A DNA stretch of 64,000 nucleotides from CAVVNC01 sp963750015 (GTDB lineage: Bacteria; Desulfobacterota; Syntrophorhabdia; Syntrophorhabdales; WCHB1-27), in NCBI GenBank assembly GCA_963750015.1, contig CAVVPU010000016.1, positions 67,075 through 131,074 on the forward strand, given 5' to 3'. Positions 10,425 through 20,118 of the stretch are shown piece after piece (positions within the stretch are counted from its first letter, which is position 1; every line of letters begins with the position of its first letter). A program made the translations under genes and the position numbers. The notes under the pieces were generated by a model. The model was not told the DNA's origin and did not search any database. It worked only from the letters and a program-made list of their open reading frames with translations.

Positions 10425-11005
10425 TTGGTGTCTCCTTTCGTGGTTGCGGGAAGATCGACCTGGGCGATGCGGAGGATGCTGAGACGGCCGTTGTTATTGG
10501 AATAGCCGATGGCATAGGACTCAAGCGCGTCGGATGTCTTCTGCTCCCCCACGTATTCTTTGCGGGTGCCCCGCACGACGATCTCCCTCCTCCCTTCGTT
10601 CCACGAGATGGTATCGGGCGTCCACACGCTCGTCACCCTCGCGGTCTCGATGGTGCTCGCAAGGGTATAGAGGCGGGTTTTGTTCTCCGCATACACGGAA
10701 GGGTCGAACAGCGCGAGGAGCTCGTCGAAGTTGCCCCGGGCTGAGGCGGGGGTGTAGTTACGGGCAAGGCCCATGATGTACCGCGACATCACCCGGAGAT
10801 AGGAGTCGGAGAAGTTCACGCCCGAGAGCTCGATCCGGTCTGTCACGACCGGCGGAAGAATCACGGTGCGGACGCGCTTCGACATGCTGTAGCTCACGAA
10901 GGCGTTCACGATGAGTCCCACGAAGAGCGCGGCGACCATAATCCTGAGCGTCGCGTTGTTCCCCGCGAGCTTCTTCTGTTCTGAGACGAATTTAGCAGGG
11001 TCCAT
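10421..11005 (-). CDS. traE: TraE, VirB5/VirB8-type T4SS protein
   Basis: The 194-aa protein has one N-terminal membrane segment (IMVAALFVGLIVNAFVSYSM) followed by a periplasmic domain, as in the TraE family of F-type systems. Blocks typical of TraE are visible (VILPPVVTDRIELSGVNFS, then NYTPASA). I chose the ATG at 11005 because it overlaps the traL stop and places the membrane segment at residues 20-40. Order traL-traE-traK matches F. Confidence 0.87.
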   Translation of the reverse strand: MDPAKFVSEQKKLAGNNATLRIMVAALFVGLIVNAFVSYSMSKRVRTVILPPVVTDRIELSGVNFSDSYLRVMSRYIMGLARNYTPASARGNFDELLALFDPSVYAENKTRLYTLASTIETARVTSVWTPDTISWNEGRREIVVRGTRKEYVGEQKTSDALESYAIGYSNNNGRLSILRIAQVDLPATTKGDTK

Positions 11006-11274
11006 CAGTCGATAAACTCCTTTTCGTGGAATGTGGGATACCCCTTGAACCGCCCTACCCCCGCCATGTACCCGAGGTGCTTGAAGAACCCCCGGGGATA
11101 CTTCTTCTTGGTCCTGCTGTAGAGGATGGGCAGCGTGAAGGGAAGAAGGAGCGCCCAGCCCCATAACACGAGGGCGAGTATCACGGACACGAGCGCGATG
11201 CACTGCTCGTCCGGCTCGTAGGAAAGGATCATGAAAGGCTGGGTGAGATACTGGGGAAACCTTTTACCGGTCAT
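11005..11274 (-). CDS. traL: TraL, T4SS inner-membrane protein
   Basis: This 89-aa protein matches TraL (VirB3-like). It has a short N-terminus with FPQYLTQPFMIL, a double hydrophobic segment (ALVSVILALVLWGWALLLPF) and a basic C-terminal half (SRTKKKYPRGFFKHLGY). It overlaps traE by the TGA/ATG arrangement. A terminator-like hairpin ends seven bases before its start codon, so its expression probably depends on read-through from traA. Confidence 0.87.
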   Translation of the reverse strand: MTGKRFPQYLTQPFMILSYEPDEQCIALVSVILALVLWGWALLLPFTLPILYSRTKKKYPRGFFKHLGYMAGVGRFKGYPTFHEKEFID

Positions 11275-11280
11275 TGTCTT

Positions 11281-11319
11281 AAAAAGGGGGAAAGACCCGA
11301 AAAGGAAGGGTCTTTCCCC
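11281..11319 (-). terminator. intrinsic-terminator-like hairpin between traA and traL
   Basis: Read on the minus strand, GGGGAAAGACCC (11319-11308) and GGGTCTTTCCCC (11298-11287) form a perfect 12-bp stem with a 9-nt loop. TTTTT (11285-11281) follows almost directly. This is the textbook form of an intrinsic terminator, placed inside the tra operon between the pilin gene and traL. It could raise traA mRNA relative to downstream genes or stabilise its 3' end. Everything from traL on would need read-through. Confidence 0.8.
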
Positions 11320-11337
11320 TGCCCTCCTTATCCGTTT

Positions 11338-11718
11338 CTAGAAAGTGGCTCCGAGGCTCGCGACGATGGAGTCGGCCTTGATGAGGATCGCGGCGCATAC
11401 GATGCCGACGATGCCGGGAACGACCTTCTGCATGAGAAAGAGACCGATGGATAGCGCGAAGATGAGGATCGCGGCGACAAAGCCAAAGGCGCCCTTGAGC
11501 ATGTCGTTGACCACAATGTCATAGGCGTCGTAGAACAGGGTGCCCGTCGCGGGCGCGGTGATGGCGTGTGCCCCGCCCGCCATGAGGAAGGTGAGCACCA
11601 TGAGCACGAACGCGGTGAAACCTCTCTGGGTCCATTTGGACGTCGCGAATGCCGATCCCTGTATCTCGTGCATCAACGCGACCATTGCCTTTATCCTGGT
11701 AGTAATTCTTTTCATCAT
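11338..11718 (-). CDS. traA: TraA-like F-type propilin
   Basis: Predicted 126-aa pilin precursor. A long leader with a hydrophobic core ends at a probable LepB-type site (FLMAGGAHA), followed by a mature region of about 75 aa containing two hydrophobic helices (GFVAAILIFALSIGLFLM and VVPGIVGIVCAAILI), the standard topology of F pilin. It lies directly upstream of traL as in F. I chose the first of two tandem ATGs, at 11718, which follows AGGAGAGGAC. Confidence 0.82.
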   Translation of the reverse strand: MMKRITTRIKAMVALMHEIQGSAFATSKWTQRGFTAFVLMVLTFLMAGGAHAITAPATGTLFYDAYDIVVNDMLKGAFGFVAAILIFALSIGLFLMQKVVPGIVGIVCAAILIKADSIVASLGATF

Positions 11719-11737
11719 GTCCTCTCCTGGTTTTTTG

Positions 11738-12484
11738 TTATTTGGTGTGCTGCGTGACCTTCCGGCCCAAGATGCCCTCGATGGCGGGGATGTTCGCCCC
11801 TGCCACATACTGGCCGTTGATCCAGAAGGCGGGGGTCCCTCTGACCCCCAGTGTGGTACCTAAATCCTTGTGCTCCCGAAGGAGCGCCTCCGCCTTTGCA
11901 TCGGAACAGGCGGGTAGTGCCTTACCGTCCAGTTGACCGTTCATCACCTCCTCCAGGGCTTTGCCCTTATCGGCCGCGCACAGCACGTAAAGCGCGTGTG
12001 CCTCGGCATCCTTGTGCAGGGGTAGCGGAAAAAGAAAGACGTACCGCGTCACGTCGTCTCTCCCTTTGAGGAACGCGGATGCCTTCCTGCAGTAAGGACA
12101 ATCCGGATCCGTAAACTCGATGACCTTGTTTTTCCCGTTGCCGATCCTCACCGCCTTGTCGAGCGGTATATCCTTGAGCTTTGCCGAGGCGATCTCGGTT
12201 TTCTTGCCGGCGGTGATGTTTGTGCCGTCCTTTGTCCAGATCTCCCCGAACACGAGCAGCTCTTTGTCCGGATAGTAGTAGACGATGTTGACGCCGGCCT
12301 CTATCTCGTAAAGGCCACGGATGGCGGTCTCGTTGATGGAGGTGGCTTGGAGGTGGGGAAAGTCTTTCTTCAGCGCCTCCCTGACGGAGTCCGTGGATGG
12401 CGTCTCGCCTGCAGCAGAGCACCCGGTCGCGATGACGAGCGCAAAGACGGCAAAGGCGATGAGAGTATGGAGCGTTCTTTTCAT
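11738..12484 (-). CDS. dsbC: DsbC-type thiol:disulfide isomerase for conjugation
   Basis: This 248-aa exported protein has the DsbC/TrbB-type N-terminal dimerisation domain and a thioredoxin-like domain with a CxxC active site (FTDPDCPYCRK) and the cis-Pro region (GVRGTPAFWINGQYV). The N-terminus (VIATGCSAAG) contains a possible lipobox, so it may be a lipoprotein. Such isomerases fold Cys-rich conjugation proteins, and two very Cys-rich secreted proteins lie downstream in this operon. The start at 12484 overlaps the OmpA-like gene stop as ATGA. Confidence 0.87.
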   Translation of the reverse strand: MKRTLHTLIAFAVFALVIATGCSAAGETPSTDSVREALKKDFPHLQATSINETAIRGLYEIEAGVNIVYYYPDKELLVFGEIWTKDGTNITAGKKTEIASAKLKDIPLDKAVRIGNGKNKVIEFTDPDCPYCRKASAFLKGRDDVTRYVFLFPLPLHKDAEAHALYVLCAADKGKALEEVMNGQLDGKALPACSDAKAEALLREHKDLGTTLGVRGTPAFWINGQYVAGANIPAIEGILGRKVTQHTK

Positions 12485-13095
12485 GAGGATTCTCCTGTGA
12501 GCGTGATATGGACCCGTCTGTTGAGAGAGCGGAGCCTGCGGTCGTGGGTGATATAGCAGCACGTGCCCGATCCGATGACGGTCGTGGGCATTATCCCCCT
12601 CGCCTCGAGAAAGGAGGCGACCGTGTGCGCTCGCATGCGCGCGAGGCGCTCGTTCAGCGCGGCCGATCCCAGATCGCAGGTGTACCCGTGGACCTCGATC
12701 CGCGCTTTCGTGCCGGCCTCCATCGTGCCTGCGAAGGCGGAAAGCTTATCTTTCTCTCCCGCCGTAAGCGTCGCGCTATTGATCTCGAACTGGACGGTGA
12801 TCTCCGCCTTCTTCGGTGGTACGGTACGGGGCTGCGAGTGCACGGGCGGCGTTTCCGGGGGTGTCATCACCGGGGCCGCGGGTTCCTCCCGGGTTACCCT
12901 CACCGAAAGGGGCGGGTTCCTCACCGCGGAGGCGAGAGGAGGTATCGAAGGTGCGCCCTGTATGACGAAGGTATCGCGCTTCTCCACACGCGTCCCGTCG
13001 ATCTTGAAGGTATAGGTCGCCTGCCTGATGTCGTGGGCGTGTGCAACCTGGACAAATACAAGGGCCGGAATCAAGAATAAAACGAGACGGTTCAA
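12481..13095 (-). CDS. OmpA-family peptidoglycan-binding protein
   Basis: This 204-aa protein has a signal peptide (LVLFLIPALVFVQVAHA) and a C-terminal OmpA-like domain. Visible OmpA features are FEINSATLTAGEKDKL, VHGYTCDLGSAALNERLA (the NERLAxMRA helix) and the terminal LNRRVHITL. It probably tethers the secretion machine to peptidoglycan. The start appears to be TTG at 13095, overlapping the upstream TGA as TTGA. The first gene-proximal part lacks a beta-barrel, so it is a soluble periplasmic or lipid-free OmpA-C protein. Confidence 0.8.
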   Translation of the reverse strand: MNRLVLFLIPALVFVQVAHAHDIRQATYTFKIDGTRVEKRDTFVIQGAPSIPPLASAVRNPPLSVRVTREEPAAPVMTPPETPPVHSQPRTVPPKKAEITVQFEINSATLTAGEKDKLSAFAGTMEAGTKARIEVHGYTCDLGSAALNERLARMRAHTVASFLEARGIMPTTVIGSGTCCYITHDRRLRSLNRRVHITLTGESS

Positions 13096-13729
13096 TCGGC
13101 CCCCCGTGATATGTAGGAGGGATAGGCCTTCGGAGGGGTGAACCTCGTGTTCGTCTTTCTCGTCATGTGCTTCGTCATGTCGTGAAACTCGTGGATGAGG
13201 CCCTTGACCGCGTTGAAGGCCTCGTTCACGAGCGCGCTGTCCTGCATGGGCGCCTTCGTCCTGAATTCGAGAAAGGAGGCATCGAGGACCTTGATCATCC
13301 GCGCGAGGCTCGCCCCCTCCGGCGTGCTCGGCACAAAGGCGTAGGTGTTCCGCTGGTTCGCGAGGATCTCGTTTTCCTTCACTGAATCGACATCGAGGAC
13401 GACCGCGAATCTGCTTCTGGGGCTCAGGTCGTTCGAGAGCTTTTTCGCCTTCTCGATCCAGGCACTGATGCTCGTCCCCGAGTGCGCGACGTCCTCGATG
13501 GAGATCGAGTACCCGCCCGCGCGGATGCGCATGGTGTTCATCGACTTGTCGAGGGGCACGAGCATCTGTGCGAGCAGATGGGTATCGAGGACCCGGGCCG
13601 CGATGACGATGCAATCGGGGTTCTCGAGGCGCTTTCGCTTATTTTCGAGGTACGCGTCGAGCTTCCGCTGTCGGAGCAGTTCTTCTTCCCGGGTCTGGCC
13701 GGATGCGCCTTCCTGCGAGATTGTCCATA
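13092..13729 (-). CDS. unknown cytoplasmic protein of the tra operon (frameshift near start)
   Basis: The ATG at 13729 follows AAGGAGG, which overlaps the stop of the NusA-like gene, but its frame closes after 29 codons. The neighbouring frame continues as a charged, plausible protein (REEELLRQRKLDAYLENKR and onward to the stop at 13092), so a one-base loss shortly after the start is likely. Corrected length is about 212 aa. It has no signal peptide or membrane segment, with a central region SRFAVVLDVDSVKENEI and an RKTNTRF tail. I do not recognise the family. Position between the NusA-like and OmpA-like genes ties it to conjugation or its control. Confidence 0.5.
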
Positions 13730-13737
13730 TTTCCTCC

Positions 13738-14386
13738 TTACGGTTCGCCCTTGATCACGATCGTGATATCGAGCAGTTTCGCCGCCGTGGCGACGTTTGC
13801 GCATCGTGTCCCGAGAAACTTCTTGATATGCGCGGGGTCCACCGTGACACGCGCCGTTCGGGAACTCTCTGCGTATATTACTTTGCGGATCTTGTCCTTC
13901 GGCGCGGGGACGAGTGCCTCTTTGATGTACTCGTGGATGTCCGGCACGTAGCGGACTATCGTGATCGTCTCGTTGACATAGGCGTCAGCCCCCTCGAGAT
14001 AGGGCAGGCACTGCGGAATGAACTGCTCGTCAGCCATGCCGAGGTTCTCGATGGCGATCTTCACGAACCCCGCCTCCCTGACGCGGGCCACCCGCTTGAT
14101 CATGATCTTGCCCGCGTTGACGAGAGGCTCGAAGACGACTTCCGCGACGCGACGGTAGTAGTGCGACGATGTCTGGGAAAGGATGATGCGCCGTCCGTCG
14201 AATACCGCGACGGCACGCGATGATGTCGGCGCCGACGCAGTAGGGCTCTTTCGCATACTCATGGGGGAGGAAGGCATAGATCTCGCTTCCGGTGAGAAAG
14301 ACCAGGTAGGACCGGTAGTCGGGGCGGGTCTGGGCGACCACGCCCGAGACGATGTGGCCGACCTTGAGTAGCGATACCATCCTCAC
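13738..14386 (-). CDS. NusA-like S1-KH-KH protein, first gene of the tra operon (frameshift)
   Basis: After removal of one extra C near 14222 (GTGCCGTCGCGG), a protein of about 215 aa reads through. It starts with an S1-like segment (VGHIVSGVVAQ, then EIYAFLPHEYA) and continues with IILSQTSSHYYRRVAEVVF, which matches the NusA block IxLSRTxPxxLxxLFxxEV. Next come NAGKIMIKRVARVREAGFVK, matching GxVEIxAIAREpGxRxK, and TITIVRYVPDIHEYIKEAL, matching KIDIVxWxxDPxxFVxNAL. The end (AHIKKFLGTRCANVATAAKL) aligns with the KH2 block LAIGRxGQNVRLAAxL. The NusA N-terminal RNA-polymerase-binding domain is missing and the KH1 GxxG is degenerate. As first gene of the operon it may promote read-through; this is an inference. 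Confidence 0.75.
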
Positions 14387-14421
14387 TCCGCTAAAAAGAA
14401 GAAACTCGTCCTGCTCCTCGT

Positions 14422-14430
14422 GTATTACTT
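14422..14430 (-). promoter_or_regulatory. AAGTAATAC box upstream of the NusA-like/tra operon
   Basis: Minus-strand AAGTAATAC, preceded by CC, lies 35 nt upstream of the first tra-operon start codon. It belongs to the recurring AAGTA(A/G)TA(T/C) set and resembles a -10 element. A second box faces the other way 65 bp off, before traD. Confidence 0.6.
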
Positions 14431-14495
14431 GGAGCGCGTCTGAGGGTCGCCGATACGGTACCCTTTATAGGGGACTCGTCATCCTTTTGAGCGGG

Positions 14496-14504
14496 AAGTA
14501 ATAT
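14496..14504 (+). promoter_or_regulatory. AAGTAATAT box upstream of traD
   Basis: Plus-strand GGAAGTAATATCCC lies 21 nt before the GTG at 14526, with the Shine-Dalgarno AAGGAAGG between. If the box is a -10 element, transcription would start around 14511, just before the ribosome site. Confidence 0.65.
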
Positions 14505-14525
14505 CCCGAAAAAGGAAGGTAGACA

Positions 14526-15945
14526 GTGAGTCTCGATAGATTGATCGCGATCAACGAGAAAGGAAAACGGCAGCACCGGGCGCCCGTGAAATTCGGGCAG
14601 ACGGTCATCGGCAGGGGCGTCGATCTGGCCGACCGGTCGAAGGACGTGACCATCACGATTCCCGACAGGGAGAGAAGCGGCCACCTGGGACTCTTCGGGA
14701 CCACCCGCATCGGGAAGACGAGGCTCATCGAGAACATCGTCGAGCAGGACATCAGAAAAGGGTACAACGTGGTCGTCGTCGACCCGAAGGGGGACATCGA
14801 CCTTTTCTCGAAGCTCATCCAGGTGTCCGCGGAAGTAGGGAGGCTCGATGAGGTGATGATGCTCACGCCGATCTATCCGGATTATTCGATCAAGCTCGAT
14901 CCCCTCGCCCATTATTATCTCGAGGACGAGCTCGTCGACCACGTGATCTCAGGCATCAAGTCGAAGGAGGACTACTACATCGCCATCGCCTCGGAAGTGA
15001 CCCAGGCGGTCGTCGCGGGCCTTGCCCTCCAGGCGAAGTACCATAACAGGGACCTCGACCTCAACTTCGCGAAGATCAAGGAGCACTCGACGTACTCCGA
15101 CCTCACGGACTTCAAGGCCCAGCTCATGCTTCTCAAAGACAGCATGCCGGAAGTGAGCGAGATCATCAGCGAACATCGACCAGATCCTGAAGAGCACTCC
15201 CGATTTCTTCTCCAAGGTCGCAAGCTCCCTGCGCACCATGCTCTCGGCTCTTTCCTCGGGGAACACGGGGAAGATCATCGGGCGGGCCCGGAAGAACGAG
15301 TTCGTCGACCGCTTCGAACAGGGCCAGGGGGTGATCCTCTTCTGCAACACCGGATCGCTACTCGCACGGAGAACCGCCCATATCATCGGCAAGGTGATCA
15401 TCTCCATGATCCAGAGCATGGTGGGGCGCTTCTTCGTCGCGGGCAAGACCCTCGATCCCCCTCTCTGCATCCATATCGACGAGGCGCACAACGTCTCCTA
15501 CGACGGCATCCAGGAGCTGTTCTCCAAAGGAGGCGGGGCCAACGCATGGGTCCACTATTATACCCAGTCGATTGCGCTCCTCGAAAAGGAAATAGGCAGT
15601 CCTGAGGCGGCCCACGCGGTCATCGACTGCATGAACCATCTCATCTTCATGAAGCTCAACCATCCCGACACGGCCATGCACGTCGAGGACAGCTCGCCGG
15701 ACAAGACGAAGTTCCAGTACATCATCACCCCCGATGACACGGTGGGCCGTGTGACGCTCCGGGAAGTGGACGAGAAGCTCATCACTGCCGCCCGGGTCCT
15801 CGACCTTCCCCCGCGGTTCTTCTATATGCGGTCACAGAGTCACTGGTACAAAGGACGGACCAACGACACATCTGCCGCCTACGTCAAGGTGAGCTTCCCG
15901 GAGGTGACGGGACGCGACGTCATCCAATCCTTGGAAACCATCTGA
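14526..15945 (+). CDS. traD: TraD/TraG-type coupling ATPase (one frameshift)
   Basis: Coupling proteins are hexameric ATPases that deliver the relaxosome to the secretion channel. Walker A (LFGTTRIGKTRLIE) and the following VVVVDPKGDIDLF, Walker B (LCIHIDEAHNV) and the YTQSIALLEKEIG sensor-like region are seen. The frame shifts near 15172 between SEIIS and NIDQILKSTPDFFSK, with one extra base. Corrected length is about 473 aa. No N-terminal membrane segments are visible, so it resembles soluble TraD/TraC-like members (DUF853/TrwB core) rather than full F TraD. The GTG at 14526 has a strong Shine-Dalgarno. It is divergent from the tra operon. Confidence 0.8.
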
Positions 15946-16385
15946 TATTTCGTTGTTCCTACAGGAAAATTGCGTAGAATGCGATGGGAAACACTTTTTT
16001 GTGGGGGGATGGGGATTGATACGGCCAGGGACACAAAAATAGGCTTTTTCGGGCCGGTCTTTACCCGGGCGAAAATGATTGCATGCAATTGTGTGCAGGG
16101 GATCCGAAAAAGGAGCATTTCGGCATCGTCAAGTGACCCTGATCACCCATTTCATCGATCCGGTGGTGGATGTGACGACGTCACGGTCAACGAGGCGATT
16201 CACACTTCCACCTGCAAGGTGAGAGGCGGCATGGGTGCCAGAAAATGAGGAATGCCATCCGAAAGAAAGGCTGGAGACAGAACGTCACGAATGAAAAAAA
16301 TGCTCCTCCCTCCCGCCCGGATGACCGTCCTCGGTCAGAAGCTGATTCGCCCTTGACTGTCTTGAGCGACCGGGTTGAGCCAATC
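15946..16385. other. intergenic boundary between transfer genes and cargo
   Basis: About 440 bp between the convergent ends of traD and the RecD-like gene. No reading frame with credible coding character and no terminator with a T-run was found. It likely marks the edge of the inserted cargo island. Confidence 0.35.
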
Positions 16386-19300
16386 TCACTGTCGGAAGCG
16401 TTCCTCAATGACGGCCTGGATTCTCTTTGCATTGAAGCCGCCGAGCTCGTCGGTCTCAACCAAACGATCCGCAAGCCCATTTCGGATGTACCATTCGCGA
16501 CGCCGCTCGACGGTCGCTTCATACGCCGGGTCGCCTATTTTCCCCCAGTGCTCCCAGTACAGTTCCGTTGGTCCTTCCGGTGTCTCAATGGGGATCGTGA
16601 AATCCGGTCGACGGATCGTGCCATCATCGGCGATCAGAAGTCTCTCGTAGTAGTACGGCACCTTGGCCTTCTCGAGCAGTGTGGCGATCAGCGCCTCGGA
16701 TTTCGATGCGACGAGTTCGTCTCGCAGTGTCCGGATAATCCTTTTTCCGGGGCGCCAGTCATCAATGTTAGCTATTGCGCGTTGTGCGGTATATAGGCAT
16801 GTGTGGCGCCGAAGGAAACAAGATGCGCCTCGCCACAACCCGATCCGGACCGCATCCAGATCACCGGGCTGCCCCTGTATAAGCAGGTACATTCGCCGCG
16901 TGAAGCGCGTCAGTGCGGTATAGAGCAGTTCCCGTGTTACCAATCGGACACGCTCTTCTTTCGGCACGACCACAATCACGCCGCCGAAATCCGAACCCTG
17001 GGCTTTGTGGACGGACATCGCATACCCGAGGTCCAACGCTTCGCCGGCCCATTTGCCATCGACTGAGATAGTCACCTGCGGATCGGTCTCAAAGCGCGCC
17101 CAGCCGAACTTCTCCTTGCCTTTTTTTCCGACCTTCATCATGCGGCCTAATTCCCCGTTGGCCAGGTAGATGTCGACGTTCTTCCCGCCGTCCCACGCAA
17201 TTCTTGTCTTGGCCTTGATTCGTTTGTTTTTCACCTGCAGGACCTTATCCGCTCCGATGAACTGCCGCCCTCCAGGCCGGCCGAGCTTCGCGGTGTACCA
17301 GTTGCTGAACAGCTTCCCTCGTAGCAGACTCCTGCAAAAGGCAGTTCAGAGAGTCGGAGCCAAAATAGCCACCCCGATAGGGAGACAGCACCTCAAATGC
17401 GTCGAGCCGCCAATCTGCGACTTCGCCTCCAAGGCCATGCAGGGCGTCGTAGGCCTCCCATGGCCGCTCGGGGTCGAAACGTTGCTCGGTCCCGGTCAAC
17501 TTAAGCAACTCATCCAGAGCATCCTCCATGAGTTGGGTCACGCACTCGGGCAGATCCGTTTCGTCTTTGAAGAACCTCACCTCCAGATCGAGTCCGACGC
17601 GTCCGCCGGCCGCCATTTCTTGGAAGAGTTCGTCCGCCGTTGCACGATCTCCCTTCGCAGTGAACTGCTCGGCCAGCCTTAACGCGGAACTGTTTTCCTG
17701 GATCTGTCGGCAATTCACTGTCAATGCGCATGGCCGGTAAGCAGACTGTGTCCGAAGCGGCAAGGTAATCCACGATATTCTTGAAAGGCGCGCCCGAGCC
17801 GATCGGAGGCAACTGCTGCGGATCTCCAGCTAGAATGAGGCGCTTGAGCTTTTGGCTAGCCCAGTCTATCGACCGGATAATGGCGGATAGTATCGGTGTC
17901 TCCAGCATCGAGCATTCGTCGACTATCACCGTACTCACGTCAGATTCGACCGGTTCGCCCTCTCGAAAGACCCGGAACGTGTCGCCATCCATCCATAAAT
18001 GGCGAACTAGATAGCCGGCAATCGTCAACGGCTCCATGTCAACGCCTGCGAGGTCGTTGATCTTCCGCCTCATCCGCACGACCGCCTTGCCAGTGGGGGC
18101 CAGGAGAAGGAAATTCTCAGTGGGGTTGGTTTCGCGCAGTCCCTTGATTAAAGCCGCTATCACCGTTGTCTTCCCGGTCCCTGCGCTCCCCGTGAGTACC
18201 GAGAACGATTGTGTGCTCAGCCGTTCCAGGACCTCCCGCTGAGTCCCGACCGCTTCACGCAAAATCTCAGGTGGCAGACCCGTCCCCATCGGCAGGTGCT
18301 CTGCCCAATCCTTCACAGCCACAACATTTGGTTTCCGGCCTTGCAATTTCTTGATCCGTAGCCGGATTATATCTTCATCGTCTGCCGTTACTTTCAGCAT
18401 CCAGCCCTTGAAGTCACCCCCGTCCACAAGGGCAAGAGTCTCCTCGTAGAACGGCAGATCGCGCCCCAGAATCGCTGCACCCATGGACTCCGGCATTCCA
18501 GGCAGCCGTTTCCGTGAAATCGCCGATAGCAGGTCATCCTGCGGCAGGAAGGAATGACCGTCTGCCAGTGCAGTGCGAAGAATAGACATCGCAACCGCCC
18601 GAATGCGACGTTTGTCATCCATGTCGAATTGGTCGAGACCGGGGACTTTCAGTCCGCCTGTCGCGCTGGACAGATATACGCCCTGGTCAATCCGATGGAA
18701 TGGGATTCGCTCGTCGCGATCCCCAGGATCATATTCCTCGACGATCAGGAACGGATTATCCGCAATTGCCTGCGCCGTGGATACGATACCGGAGGCCAGC
18801 CGGTCCTCATCGCCTGCAAGCCCATTCCCGGCAATCAGGCGAACCTGGTCGGGCGCAAGCTCAAACAGGCAAAGTCGATCAAGAAGCAAGTCGCGCACCG
18901 CCTCAGGAAGCACACGCAACATATTCCTGACGGTTTCGTAGCTCTTCCTAGCCTGCGGCGTCTCGGCCTTCGTCGAGTCCGCTATGCGCTCCAGGACATG
19001 AGACCGGACGTCTTTCACGCCTTTCGCGATGATATGCTGGTCCACGTACAGAATCGCGTTCTTGAAGCTCAGTGCTTCCAGAACGGCACCCATGCCTGGA
19101 AATGTGCCACGGTCCCTAAGCACACGATCGAGGGCTGTGTTGATCCATCCCATCTGGCGCTCCCAGTCCCAGGCTACCACCCCTGCGTTTATCCCACATT
19201 CCAACGCCGCCAGTAGCTCGCGCAGAAGCATCGCCGCCTCATCGTCGGTAAAAGCCCGGCAAACGTACTTGAAGTGCTGCGACATCTCATCAGGAATCTC

Positions 19301-20035
19301 GGCCAGCACGTCCGTGACATCGAGCCCTGCTTTCAGGTAGAGATCATACGGAATACGTGCGCCGCGGCCGTCGCCGTAACCGTTCATGATGAACCGATTC
19401 CAGACCATCCGTCCATAAATCCGTTCCACGTCGGGATCCATTTCCTGCCAGGCAAGCTGTTCCGATATTTCGTCAATGTCAGCTGCGCCAACCAGGACGT
19501 ACTTCCGACGCTCCGAATTGAGGGGATTATCGTAATTCAGGTAATAGAAGGCGATCGATTTGCCGGACTTCGGTCTCTCGAAGATCTCCTTTATGTTGTC
19601 GACGGCCTCCTCGGGGTCGTACCGCTCGAGGAACTCGTCCGGCGTGTCGTCCGGTGCATCCTCGGCCCGACGGAATACTTGGTCATAAGGCCACGTACCC
19701 GAGCAGCAGCAGGGGATTTTCTCGGGGATCGGTGTGATGCGCACTTTCTTCGTATTCAGGAATTCCTTCGGTTCTTGCAAGAAGTCGAGCGGCTTCCTTC
19801 CGCCGAAAGTCTGAATCGTACGCAGGCAGGGCGGGCGATACCTATCCTCCTCGAGCGACTCCACCGCCCGGCAAGCGATCGCAGCTTCCTCGGCATCGAC
19901 CTTCTTTTCGCGGATGCCGTGCGCCTTGAGGCCATACTCTCCGGAACAGTACACATTGGCAACCGGGTTGTCACAAACGTGCCCGTCCCAGCCACGGTCG
20001 TGCCACGGTAACCTTATAGAGAGATGCGTTCCCAT
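16386..20035 (-). CDS. RecD-like helicase fused to a PD-(D/E)XK-type nuclease domain (frameshifts)
   Basis: A protein of about 1,215 aa is read across three frames, with shifts near 17740 and 17290. The N-terminal 500 residues are an unrecognised module beginning GTHLSIRLPWHDRGWDG with several Cys. A RecD-type superfamily 1 helicase follows: Walker A (LTGSAGTGKTTVIAAL), Walker B (STVIVDECSMLE), the motif LAGDPQQLPPIG, and UvrD-C2 motifs (SVHKAQGSDFGGV, LLYTALTRFTRRMYLL). The last 110 residues (SKSEALIATLL, RPDFTIPIE, ELYWEHWGK) fit the E...PD...ExK-like pattern of restriction-type nucleases, here with WEHWG in place of the last motif. Location beside a Gabija-like pair suggests antiphage or DNA-processing function. 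Frameshifts leave activity uncertain. Confidence 0.7.
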
Positions 20036-20118
20036 AGCCTGCTCCTTCTGCTCATCAGTATCTGACCACAGTGTTCACGGATACACACGTGGTTATCGAT
20101 CTGCCCATATCCATCTCT

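Noticed and set aside
13875..13883. AAGTAATAT match inside the NusA-like gene
   Set aside because: It is inside coding sequence and 146 bp from the next start; counted as a probable chance match, though an internal promoter is not excluded.
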